From positions 248,001 through 312,000 of the forward strand of contig JALMLS010000585.1 of the NCBI GenBank assembly GCA_038496445.1: 64,000 bases of DNA, read 5' to 3'. The position numbers and the translations under genes were made by a program. The notes beneath the pieces were generated by a model. That model was not told the DNA's origin, did not search any database, and saw only the letters and a program-made list of their open reading frames with translations. The stretch is from Trichosphaerium sp. ATCC 40318. Its lineage: Eukaryota > Discosea > Flabellinia > Trichosidae. Shown here in pieces: positions 12,282 through 21,912 of this stretch (positions within the stretch are counted from its first letter, which is position 1; every line of letters starts with the position of its first letter).

Positions 12282-12707
12282 ATGCGTTCAGTTACAATTG
12301 CATTCGCTCTCATTCTTTGCTGTGGGCTTTCTCTAGTTCTTTCAAGCTCCCGTAGAGGCAGAGTACCACAGTACTGGGAAGATGCACTTGAACACAACTC
12401 CAACATTAACGCATGCACCAGAAACTGTTTTGAAGAAGAGGAATTATGCTTGGATGAAGCAAACGAAGTCCGAGTACCTTTTATCTACAAGGTGTTTGGC
12501 CGTAGTCGTGCCTTTAGACGTGATGCGATACGTGACGCGAAACAAGTATGCTCTAATGAGTCAACGAAATGCACAGTAGAGTGCACAAAGAACGATATTA
12601 GCTATAAAACCAACACTCTATTGCCCGAGATGCTAAGAAAGGCTAAAAAAGATCGTGAAGCTGCTGATGAGTGGCTCGAGAATTTCAGAAAAGAACGTAG
12701 GTACTAG
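12282..12707 (+). CDS. Secreted cysteine-containing protein, unknown
   Basis: Intronless, 141 residues. An N-terminal signal peptide (residues 1-21, MRSVTIAFALILCCGLSLVL then SS) is followed by a basic stretch SSRRGR. The mature region has six cysteines (ACTRNC, ELC, VCSNESTKC, VEC), suggesting three disulfides, and a lysine/glutamate-rich helical tail ending KERRY. I recognise no family. It most likely acts outside the cell or in the endomembrane system. Confidence 0.7.
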   Translation: MRSVTIAFALILCCGLSLVLSSSRRGRVPQYWEDALEHNSNINACTRNCFEEEELCLDEANEVRVPFIYKVFGRSRAFRRDAIRDAKQVCSNESTKCTVECTKNDISYKTNTLLPEMLRKAKKDREAADEWLENFRKERRY

Positions 12708-12995
12708 AAATCGGTAAAATTACAATAAACAATGTTTAAACGCGTAAGCAGAGTATATATTGTAGTTTGAACAGTTTCGAAACGGGAATTGCTATACGCT
12801 AGTCATAGCTAGTAACCTATGCCTACGCTTCATCATAGAAGTATTTAATAGGGCGTGGAGGAATTGGCTAGCGATGGTTTGCAAACAAAAATAATATGCT
12901 CATAGAGTCTTGAACGCGCTTGCTACGTAACATATTTGGTAAAGCGTCGTTAACATAGCCGTTGATGAGAAAAACAGCTTTTTATGGAATATTTT

Positions 12996-14905
12996 TTACT
13001 CAAACTTGGCTATTTTTTGTTTGAATTCTTCAAAAAGATCATCAAGTTTAACAGGATCAGGTCTTCCTTTCTTCGCATTTCTATCTCGTACATTAACTGT
13101 TGATGTCTTTTCTTCATTACCACCAACAACCAAGATATAATTATACTGATCAACTTGAGCCTGATGAAAAACAAAAACGTCAATACAAAAAAAACATAGA
13201 ATCTCGTACACTTCTAATTCTCTTTCCAAATGTCTCACTTCCTCCATGTATATCCACAAAGTACCCAGCCTTTCTTATTTCTTCTTGTACTTTCTCTGCA
13301 TAGGCGTAGTGTTCAGGTTTTATTGGAATTACTTTAACTTGTCTAGGTGATAGCCAAAAAGGCCATTTTCCGTTTGTATGCTCCATTAAAATAGCCATGA
13401 AGCGTTCAACCGAACCAAAAATAGCACGATGAATCATCACCTAATAGTGAAATGAATAAAAGGGCAAGTATAACAACCAGCAGATCAAAAATCTTTCAAA
13501 CAAAAACAATTAATTTGACATATTTCTTCTTTAATGGTATTGATGTCAGATCGGGTCGTTTAAAAATATCAATTGGGCAATTTAAAGAAAACAGCGGAAG
13601 AGATGTAATTAAGGTCATAACGAGATATTCCGAAATGCCAATAAATAATGTAGTGATTGAAACAAAACAAGAAAAAAGGTGTCTTACCGGTCTTTGTTTT
13701 GTATCATCTTCAGCAATATAGTTCAAATCAAATCTCTCAGGTAAGTTAAAGTCTAATTGTATAGTTCCACATTGATGCTGCCTTTCCAAAGAATCTGTAA
13801 GCACAACATCTATTTTCGGACCATAAAACGCTCCATCTCCAGGGTTGACTTCATAATCAATTTTTCGTATTTCTAATGCTTTTTTAAGAGCAGTCTCAGC
13901 ATCTTCCCATCCTTTTTCATCACCGATTGCTTTCTCTGGACGCGTAGAAAGCCGAACTTTATACTTAAATCCGAAAGATGTATAAACACGTGATAAAAAG
14001 TCTAAGGTATTTGATACTTCATCTTGGACTTGATCTGGTTTACAAAATATATGCGCATCATCCTGACAAAATTGCCTGGAAAGAAATTAGCTTCAACTCA
14101 AAGTCTCAAAACTAAATACTACCTCAATCTTGTGAGACCTGTAAGACCTCCACCAAGCTCATTTCTATGAAGAGGAGAGAAATCTGCAAGACGCAGAGGT
14201 AGATCTCTGTACGAATATGTCGCAGCCTTAAATATCAAAGCATGACCTTAAATAACAAAAAAATTAGAATCTAAAAGAACTTTGTTACAGTACCAGGGCA
14301 ATTCATAGGTTTAATACCAAGTGTAAGTTTCTCGTCAGTATCAGATCTACGTGTATTACTTATATGAAACATATCTTCCTTGTAGTGTGCTGCATGACCC
14401 GATTGTTCCCAGAGTTTCCAATCATAAAGAATTGGAGATTTTACTTCTTGGTATCCTCTTGTGTTGTATTCTGACCTTATCATGTCTATAAGACCATTGT
14501 ATATACGCGTTCCGTGAGGTAAGAAGAATGCTCTAGATAATACATGTTACAGATAGAAGTGAAACGAATTGCAAAGGCTTCTGTTCATTTGACACTTTTT
14601 TTTTCCGTTTTTGCAGAAATGATTCTCACGTACGAGCCAGGTGATAACGGGTGAAACATGAAAAGTTTTTGTCGTTTACCGATACTTCTGTAGTCATTTT
14701 CTGGGACTACAACAAGAATGTCATGTTTAAAAACGTGTGAAGTGGTAAATTGTTTGCTTCCTTTATTTTAGGCTTTAAATTAGTACGTACGTTCTTCTTC
14801 AGCGTCAACAACTGTTTTGCACCCATTTCTGATTACTTTTGGTTGAATTTTCGTATTAACGCGCCTAGACGCTGATCTGAGCGTAAATTGCGCGATTTTG
14901 AGCAT
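12996..14905 (-). CDS. Threonyl-tRNA synthetase, mitochondrial type
   Basis: Catalyses threonyl-tRNA(Thr) formation. The ATG at 14903-14905 gives [20 protein letters not shown], a basic, acid-free amphipathic sequence typical of a mitochondrial presequence. Exon 1 ends at 14791 and exon 2 spans 14706-14634. The class II core follows: [43 protein letters not shown], then IKPMNCPG near 14295-14320 (motif 2 region). The C-terminal anticodon-binding domain is at 12996-13440 ([15 protein letters not shown] and [19 protein letters not shown]). The catalytic core begins about 40 residues after the start, so the TGS and editing domains of cytosolic and bacterial ThrRS are absent, as in yeast MST1. 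It is transcribed divergently from the SAM-phosphatase gene 214 bp away. Confidence 0.9.
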
Positions 14906-15119
14906 TCTGAACTGAAGTTAAATTAAATATGATAACAGAGCCTATTTGGATGAATTAGTGTCTGAAACTTACATAAACTAGCAAATGCGTGTATAGTGAG
15001 GTCAGCGGTCAACCCAAACAGCCCTCTGACACAAACATTAAGCGAACGTGCATTCTTATGACCAATCACTTAATAACACAGAAACGTGCACCTTCTTAGA
15101 ACTACCAACAACAATACAC

Positions 15120-17205
15120 ATGGAGCAGGTAAGAGTTGTTTGACGCGAATCTTGATAACACGAATTACGTTAGGGTGACGTACATGATAGTACAAGCGCT
15201 GTAAAGGCATGGTTAGCGTCAATTAACCTATCTTCGTACTCGGAGATGTTAATTGAGAACGGTAATTACAATACTCACAAAATACGTCCAAACTGACGGC
15301 AAAAGGCTACGATAACATGGAGATTTTCAAACGTTTGAACGAGAACGATCTTAGAGAGTTTGGAATTAAGCTCGGACACATTAGAAAAATACAACACGAG
15401 GCAGAAAAGATCTCTCTATCAACGCCAGATGTCAGTAAAAAAGAAAAACTGTACGTGAAATTTCGTTACAGTAACGCCTTACTTCGACATCTATCTGACG
15501 TTTTCTAAGAGCCAGTAAGCCAAAGAAACCAAAGAAAGCTCCAAACTCAGCTCCTATAGAACGTCGTTCCCTACCACAGTGTATGACCCTTTTTTTCTCA
15601 ATATAGTTAAACGAAAAAATTAACAAGATTTTTTTTCATCACAGGGCACTTGGAGCGTGCTAAATGCTGTCCCTCAACGCATGCCAAGAAATCACGTAAA
15701 AATAGAAAGAGAGATCCACTTTCTCTATTATTAGTAAGACATGGACACTCAGAAGCAAATGCAGGTAAGATTTGGACACAAGTTGTTTTTTTTGGTAAAA
15801 AATTGAAAGAACTCGCGTTTTTTTACGCTTGAATCTGTTTTAACTATGTCATTAGACCCGTCTCTTTATACTAAGCTTGCTGATAATGTAATACGATTAT
15901 CTGACAAGGGAAGAGAACAAGCAAGAGCTGCAGGAAAACGTATAAGGGAATACTATGAGTATGTACTTGAAACTTTTTTATTCTCTTTTCAACCTCTCCC
16001 TTTGTTACTTCTTTGGTATTTATTGAATTATAGAAATTTGCATGGACGTCTTCCCCCAAAAGATTGGCTATGTTGTATATGTACAAGTCCATATAAACGT
16101 GCAGCAGAGACAACGGATCTTATTATGCAGGAAGCTGGACGTATGGAAATTAAACAAACTGATTTTTTTTCTTCTCCACTGTATTTGTTCTAAGTTGCTT
16201 TTAGCATGGATAACAAGTAAAAGAGAACAAGTATGTTTTATAGAGCAACAGTTTGGTCTATTCGAAGGTGTAGATTGGTCTTCACAGGAACTAGAAAAAG
16301 GTTTATAGTAACATGGTCTTCCTATTGATGATATTTACTTTTTTCCTAGAATACGAAAAAGAGATTGCTTACTACCGTGTACGCTTTAAACGGCCTATGC
16401 TAAAATCTTTTTCCAAAAATGCATATGAGTGACAATTTCTTTAGAAAATGAGCAAGTTCGGTGGCCGTTTCTATGCACGTGTGCCTTTGGGAGGTACTTT
16501 GGTATTTTTTGGTTTTGCAAAGTAAAGTTCTTTTTTTAGAGTCAAGGTTTGATGTTTGCTTGCGTGTATATCAGGCATTTGGTACGGTAAAACATAGTAC
16601 CATATCTTGACATAGAATAGGATCTATACACAGGGACGCATGTGATGGTGTTAGCAATCAAATCATCGTGAGGTGAGTTACCTTTAAGCTTTGTATAATA
16701 TTCTAACTTTGTTGTTTAAAGCCATGGAGTTACAATGAGGGTATGTAATTAACTTCTTATTGCTTGATATATTATTCACCATTACTAATTAACAAAGGCT
16801 ATTATAATGATGTGGCAGCATAAAACTCCTGAGCACGTGAAAAAATCAAAATAAGAAAACTGTTTTTTTCTAATATTTTCATCAAAGGTGGTTTGAAGAG
16901 AGTGCTAATCCAAGTAATTGTGCAATATACGAGATAAAAGAAGACCCTTTAACAAGAGAGTACGTTTCCTCAACTTTTGTAACTCAATTGTACATACAGC
17001 ACCAGGAAGAAGCTGAAACTTTTCTTTAAATGCTAGCTTGTGTTCTTTTAACTAACCCTACAATAGATATAAGGAGAGACACTTATGGGAGCCGCCAAAG
17101 GAAAAAAGTACAGGAGCAGAAGATACAAACCCCGAAGAAGAGGTTGATTTACTAAATAAGATTCCTATGGCAGCCGGCAGGAAATCTCTGACTTCAACAT
17201 GGTAA
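15120..17205 (+). CDS. SAM-domain histidine phosphatase (phosphoglycerate-mutase fold)
   Basis: Multi-exon gene starting with a nine-base coding exon (ATG GAG CAG, 15120-15128). The N-terminus is a SAM domain (AVKAWLASINLSSYSEMLIE, then FKRLNENDLREFGIKLGHIRKI). After a lysine-rich linker (SKPKKPKKAPNS) comes a histidine phosphatase domain: LLLVRHGHSEANA at 15725-15763 carries the RHG motif, then ICTSPYKRAAETTDLI, FGLFEGVDWSSQE and SHGVTMR (second catalytic His at 16723-16725). The C-terminus is NPEEEVDLLNKIPMAAG and a stop at 17203-17205. All expected catalytic residues of branch-1 histidine phosphatases are visible, so it is probably an active phosphatase or mutase targeted by its SAM domain; the substrate is unknown. 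The junction near 15580-15650 is uncertain. Confidence 0.8.
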
Positions 17206-17331
17206 TCAAAACAAGAAACAACCATAAAATAAAATTGACAAGATTGATCAACTGAATTAGTTTATTTTTATTTGAGTCATGTGGATAGTATCCAAAAGTG
17301 GCCTGTGAAGTATGAGAATATTTGAAGGGTG

Positions 17332-18565
17332 TCAGAACATCAGTCCATCACGTGCTTCTTTATCTGGTTCCAATACTTCAAAATTACGATGAAACTAAAA
17401 AAATAGTCTCAGTATTTGACCGTTTTATGGAATGAGGTAACAAAATATGTGTATTTAAAAACCTCAACACTTCAAGCTTACTTTGATACTGGGTGTCTTT
17501 GACTTTATATCTCCAACTATGACTTCTTTGTTAACAAGCTTATTCTCCAGTAGCTCATCAACATGTTTTCTAACTGCACTTTGATGATCTTGTCCGCTGT
17601 ATACTCTATTCTTCCAAGTTGTTAAAACAACTATTTCATCATTTGTTACAGTCACCAAACCAATTGAATGTGCTCAATTGTTTTATCAGCTACGAGTTCT
17701 TGTTGCTTACTAATTTCTTTGGCTTACCTTGTTCTTCATAGTATTCGTAAATGGTTAGTGTGAGATGTTGAAAATAACGTTGTCCTTTGCAAACATAATC
17801 AGTCCAGTAATAAATAAACAAGTGGTTTAACTCCGTTGAAGGTCTTTCAACAGAGATTGAAAACCCTACTTTAAGAAAACTCAGGCTTGACAGACATACC
17901 AAGAGGTAATAGCCTTATTTTACCCAAATCTATTTGTTCACCCTGCCATTCTATTGCGCATCTATAAAAACTTAGAAAAAAGGTAAGTTAACTTGCAAAG
18001 CACCTTTCTTCAACTGCTTTTACATGTTTTAGTGACAATGGGAAGTAAATCATCATTTCTGGTATAGAAGCATATTCCATCCACATTGGAACATAAGCAC
18101 CTTTTGTGAGATCCTTATAGCGTCCAACTATCTTGTCAAGAGCGACATCTTTCAAATAAATGCTCTTCCAACATGAAGACTCTGTTCTATTTTTATGTGT
18201 TTCATTGAAGCCTTAAAATAGTAAATATTAGTGGTTTGGTTTAGCTACTATTACTAGATCATACTTGCGCTCTCAATGCAGTTCAGTATTTCCTCTCTTT
18301 TTTCGTCATAAAGTTTGTTTTTTGCTAACTTTTTGGCTTGTTGTAGTCGTTGAAGCCACCTTCTCTCGCATTTTGCTTTCCAGACGCTTGGGTGGTTATT
18401 TATATCTCTAAAACGTTTACAAACCTAAATACGTGTTACCAAGGCGTAGATCGCTTGAGAGTTATAGTCACGCACGTGGGAGCAAGCGGTCGAAATATCA
18501 TGTAAGTATTCAAATACAATGAACCAAACATCTGTAGGTATAGTTGGTTCGTTATTGAGCTCCAT
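17332..18565 (-). CDS. F-box protein, unknown C-terminal domain
   Basis: Starts at the ATG at 18563-18565. Exon 1 encodes NNEPTIPTDVWFIVFEYLHD, the first part of an F-box; the next exon continues VCKRFRDINNHPSVWKAKCE, completing it. Later exons contain CWKSIYLKDVALDKIVGRYK, IPEMMIYFPLSLKHVKAVEE, VGFSISVERPSTELNHLFIY and a last exon ending FEVLEPDKEARDGLMF with TGA at 17332-17334. Phases agree at the last junction (donor GTAAGC, acceptor TTTAG). By family it is likely an SCF ubiquitin-ligase adaptor. The C-terminal part is not recognised; some resemblance to ApaG or YccV-like modules in other F-box proteins was considered but is not convincing. It is divergent from the ARF-like gene 233 bp away. 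Confidence 0.7.
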
Positions 18566-18798
18566 TGGTGTTAATTATTAGCGCACTTGTGCATGTTGTT
18601 TCGCAATAAGTCAGATGAGCGGTCTTATCCATTTCCAAAGGAACGTACCATCTTGGGACATAACACACCAATACTAATATAACTCTTACGGCAATGTTTG
18701 GGTCAAGGTACAGAGATGTGTTCCGCTGACGTCGCTTTTTCACTGAATTAATGTTTAAAACTTCTTTTTGCCTTCGTTTAACCCACAACGCATCTACT

Positions 18799-19981
18799 AT
18801 GGGTAACACGCTCGCAAGTATGTTCAGTTATGCACCAGAGAATAGTCGGATATTCTTACATGGTTTAGATGATTCTGGAAAGGTACTACAGCGTGTTAGT
18901 GCGAATAGCGCTTCTTTTGCTATAAAAAAACGCTCTCATTAGCTCGCCATTGCACAAGTTGCTGCAACCGTTTGTGCGCATACTCACGTGCTGTTTTTTT
19001 GTAGACAACATTGTTGTACAAGCTTAAAGTACGAGAAACGCCAGAGATTATTTTTTTTGACCTTCGAAAATCAGATGGGTGAAATTGTGACAACATCGCC
19101 GACTGTAGGGTTCAACGTTGAAACAGTTCAATACAAAAATACTGAATTCGTATCATTGAGCATTGGTACGTATAATAATAATCTTCAATCCAAAAAAGCC
19201 GAACTAAGTTCTTTGTTAACAAGGTGGGAGACTAATGGCACGTGATATAATTTTGCGTGAAAATTGTACCAATTCCCTGTAATTTTATTTGTTGTCGGTC
19301 TAGTAATATGACCTGTGTGATGAGTAAGAAGTTGATGTGATGAACAGCGTTAGATAAAGAAATATGTCATCTGTAGCAATTAACAACTGAAATACTTACA
19401 TACTGTGTTCTGGATGCGAAGATTGGTGCGGTATTATTATAGAAAAGGTACATGGGATAGCTTGATTGTAACTATCTAACATAGCATCTAAGGAGTGTCT
19501 GGTTTGATATACATCTTGGATTCAAGCAACAAGACACGTTTGACAGAGTTAAAGTATGAAATAGACAAAAATACTGAGTACTTCAAAGAAGAATTTAAAG
19601 GTATTCCAGTTCTCATACTTGCAAACAAGCAAGGTACATGCTATTTGAAAACTCAATTATGTTCTAACATTCATGTGTAATAGACTTACCAAATGCAATG
19701 AGTGTTTTAGAGGCAAGTACTTTACAACATGACAGTTTTCTTTTTGTTTCAAACGTTTCTAAGCCTTCTTCAAGATTGTGGAGGGTTTGGGTCTCTATAG
19801 CCGTTCTGGTAAATGGTTCATTCAAGAATGTTCTGCTTTGTCAGGCGAGGGAGTTCATGAGGTATAAATATTAGCTAATTTAGAACTGTGTAATTGACTT
19901 ACCAAACAGGGCTTGGATTGGCTGAATAATCAAATGAAACAATGTACACCTTATAGGTACACAAAACCAGAACATGCTTAG
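18799..19981 (+). CDS. ARF/ARL-like small GTPase with altered G3 motif
   Basis: ARF-family Ras-like GTPase in about eight exons. The N-terminus MGNTLASMFS carries Gly2, so N-myristoylation is possible. G1 is GLDDSGK|TT split by an intron (18799-18882 and 19006 onward). Then come GEIVTTSPTVGFNVETVQYK (G2), GLIYILDSSNKTRL, LILANKQ|DLPNAM (G4 NKQD, split by an intron), CSALSGEG (G5) and GLDWLNNQM near the C-terminus. The G3 segment aligns WDVGGQ with LSIGGR, so the usual Asp and catalytic Gln are replaced. The splice between this piece and MRRLVRYYYRK (near 19412) is not resolved and a small exon may be missing. One intron appears to use a GC donor (GCAAGT near 19714). Membrane-traffic roles are typical of the family. 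Confidence 0.75.
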
Positions 19982-20059
19982 TATTTAGATAAATAAAAAA
20001 ACTTTATTTGCAACATGCCGTGTTAGGTTTAGACTAAGTTCTTGTTTCCTTACAAAAAT

Positions 20060-20340
20060 CCTTATGGATGTGTTACAAAAGCTTGTCTTAAACTGTATTG
20101 CAAGGCTTGAAGCCTTATCAGTATATCTGTGCTTGTACCTTTGAGCGCTCTGAACTTTCATCATTCACTTGACTACAGCTTTGAATGCCACCAGCCAGTG
20201 CTTTTAAGCCTCCATTTGTCTACAATGACTGATAACAATATACTAACTGATTAATTTTCAAATCACCATCGTGAATTATCAGCCACGATTGAGCAACATA
20301 AAATCTATCCTCGGCATCCTTCAAAGTTTAGTGAGTATTG
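20060..20340 (-). pseudogene. Rearranged relic of the F-box-like LRR gene
   Basis: Bases 20130-20235, read on the minus strand, match the last LRR units of the gene at 54549-56598 (compare 54690-54800). Bases 20262-20330 match its F-box region (compare 56143-56215). The intervening array is missing. Bases 20090-20125 instead match the 3' end of the LRR coding region in plus orientation (compare 6745-6790), so the relic is also internally inverted. No frame is open. Confidence 0.75.
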
Positions 20341-20439
20341 TTAACCTACATACTGTGATGTTGTAAGCAAATTATTTCGCTTTTATTTTCCCGATTTATT
20401 TACCATCAACTTACGCTTTGTGCACAACGAACTATTGGA

Positions 20440-20946
20440 ATGAAAGCAGTGCCAACAGCTTCAAAGTCAGTAGTGTACATGTTTACGATGGCAGAGAGAT
20501 TGAAACATAATTATTATCATAAAGAGACATCAGACAGTTTAGATGCTATGAAGAAAGTATCTTCTTCTAGGTCTCTTCTCTGCAGATTTAAGAAATTAGG
20601 CGATAATATACAAACCTCTGAGCCTTTGTTGGCTAGGATGTATGTGTTCTTGTTGTATTACAGTAATAATGAGAAAAACGAATTAATCGGATTTATCAAA
20701 GAACTACTGTTGTATTTGAGGACTAACAAAATCTCCCTTAGCAGAAGGGACCAACAAGACAAAGCTCATATGCTTTTATTTGGGATAATCATGATCGGCA
20801 GTTTTTTGAAGCGAAACAAAAATATTGTTCGACATGAACGTGATTTCACGAAATACATACACTATCGTCACTTTGTGATGAGCTCACGCCATACTATTGG
20901 GAAAAACAAACGCCACAGCGCTGAAAGCCATCTATTTACTGAGTAA
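20440..20946 (+). CDS. Hypothetical basic protein, intronless
   Basis: An uninterrupted 168-residue frame with an ATG start and TAA at 20944-20946. It is lysine/arginine-rich, with a predicted helical centre (LARMYVFLLYYSNNEKNELI, ELLLYLRTNK, MLLFGIIMIGSFLKRNK) and a basic tail. No signal peptide, and I recognise no domain. It directly follows an LRR-gene relic, so it could be a lineage-specific gene or chance; its length and the absence of competing frames favour a gene. Confidence 0.5.
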   Translation: MKAVPTASKSVVYMFTMAERLKHNYYHKETSDSLDAMKKVSSSRSLLCRFKKLGDNIQTSEPLLARMYVFLLYYSNNEKNELIGFIKELLLYLRTNKISLSRRDQQDKAHMLLFGIIMIGSFLKRNKNIVRHERDFTKYIHYRHFVMSSRHTIGKNKRHSAESHLFTE

Positions 20947-21348
20947 CGGCGTTCCATGAGTCGTTTTCAGGGTTTAGTCAGAATTTCTCTGTTTTTGCTC
21001 TACGTAAAACATGACTGTAATTAGTCTTATTGTTTTAACAACGCAACCTTACTGCGTCGCCAATGGTTTTCCTTCAGTATAATCCACTTTTAGTTATGTA
21101 AATAAAATAAAAAAAAAACAAGAGTAAGTGTATCTTGATAATATTATTGGTCACGTGATTAAAACTAAAACGCGACAAAAAAAAGTATCGAAGTCTCGAA
21201 ACAAAAAATCAAAATAACATTTCCCAATCAGAAGCGACTTTTACACAAGTAGACGCGTATAGATACAGACTAAAGACAAAAGGGAAAAAATAATACGCCG
21301 GTGTAGTAAGTGAACAAGTTTTTATTTTTTTTATGTTGGAAAAACAGC
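20947..21348. other. Convergent gap with one TCACGTGA site
   Basis: No gene seen. The palindrome TCACGTGA is at 21151-21158. Confidence 0.5.
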
Positions 21349-21912
21349 TTAGGAAGCAAGTGTAGTAGATTCAGTACAAAGGTGAGGCCACCCATAATCG
21401 TAGGTAATACCAGACCAACTGGGGCTTAAATTGAAATCTTTGCACTCCCCGCGGTCCATAAACCATAACATTTGCCTGTTGCAATCGGTGCAAAAATTAT
21501 CGCAAACTACATTAGGATAGGTTCCAACGCATTTGAAAAGGTCTAAATGTCTAAGAGGTGCACCGTATGTTTGGTGTGATACCCATCGCGCCTTCCAAGG
21601 TTGGGGTGGATTATCTCTACCAGGAGCGCAATCCATATACTCAAAGAACTCTGAATCTGGAGTGGGTTGAGCAGAATAGTAGCCGTTGTGTGGAACTATG
21701 AACCCACTAAAAAGAGCTCTCGTTGAAACGCCATATCCAGGGCATTCTGATGGAAAAATGAGTCTACCTTCTGCTGGGTTGTGAGAATCAGCCTGAATCC
21801 CTGTTGTACATGCACCGTCTGATGCGAAGGGCATTACGCCTGTAGGATTGCCGGTACACGCGTGAGATACTGATACGTATAGGGCCAGTAATAGAACCAA
21901 TAGTACGCGCAT
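21349..21912 (-). CDS. Secreted cysteine-rich protein, unknown
   Basis: Intronless, 187 residues. A clear signal peptide (MRVLLVLLLALYVSVSHA) is followed by a mature domain with about a dozen cysteines, including CTDCNRQ and CDNFC, and many aromatic residues (WSGITYDYGWPHLC near the end). The composition suggests a disulfide-stabilised extracellular or cell-wall protein. No family is recognised. The plus strand shows no competing frame. Confidence 0.7.
   Translation of the reverse strand: MRVLLVLLLALYVSVSHACTGNPTGVMPFASDGACTTGIQADSHNPAEGRLIFPSECPGYGVSTRALFSGFIVPHNGYYSAQPTPDSEFFEYMDCAPGRDNPPQPWKARWVSHQTYGAPLRHLDLFKCVGTYPNVVCDNFCTDCNRQMLWFMDRGECKDFNLSPSWSGITYDYGWPHLCTESTTLAS

Noticed and set aside
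18552-18809. Minus-strand frame overlapping the ARF-like start
   Set aside because: It overlaps two better-supported genes and has no family signal.
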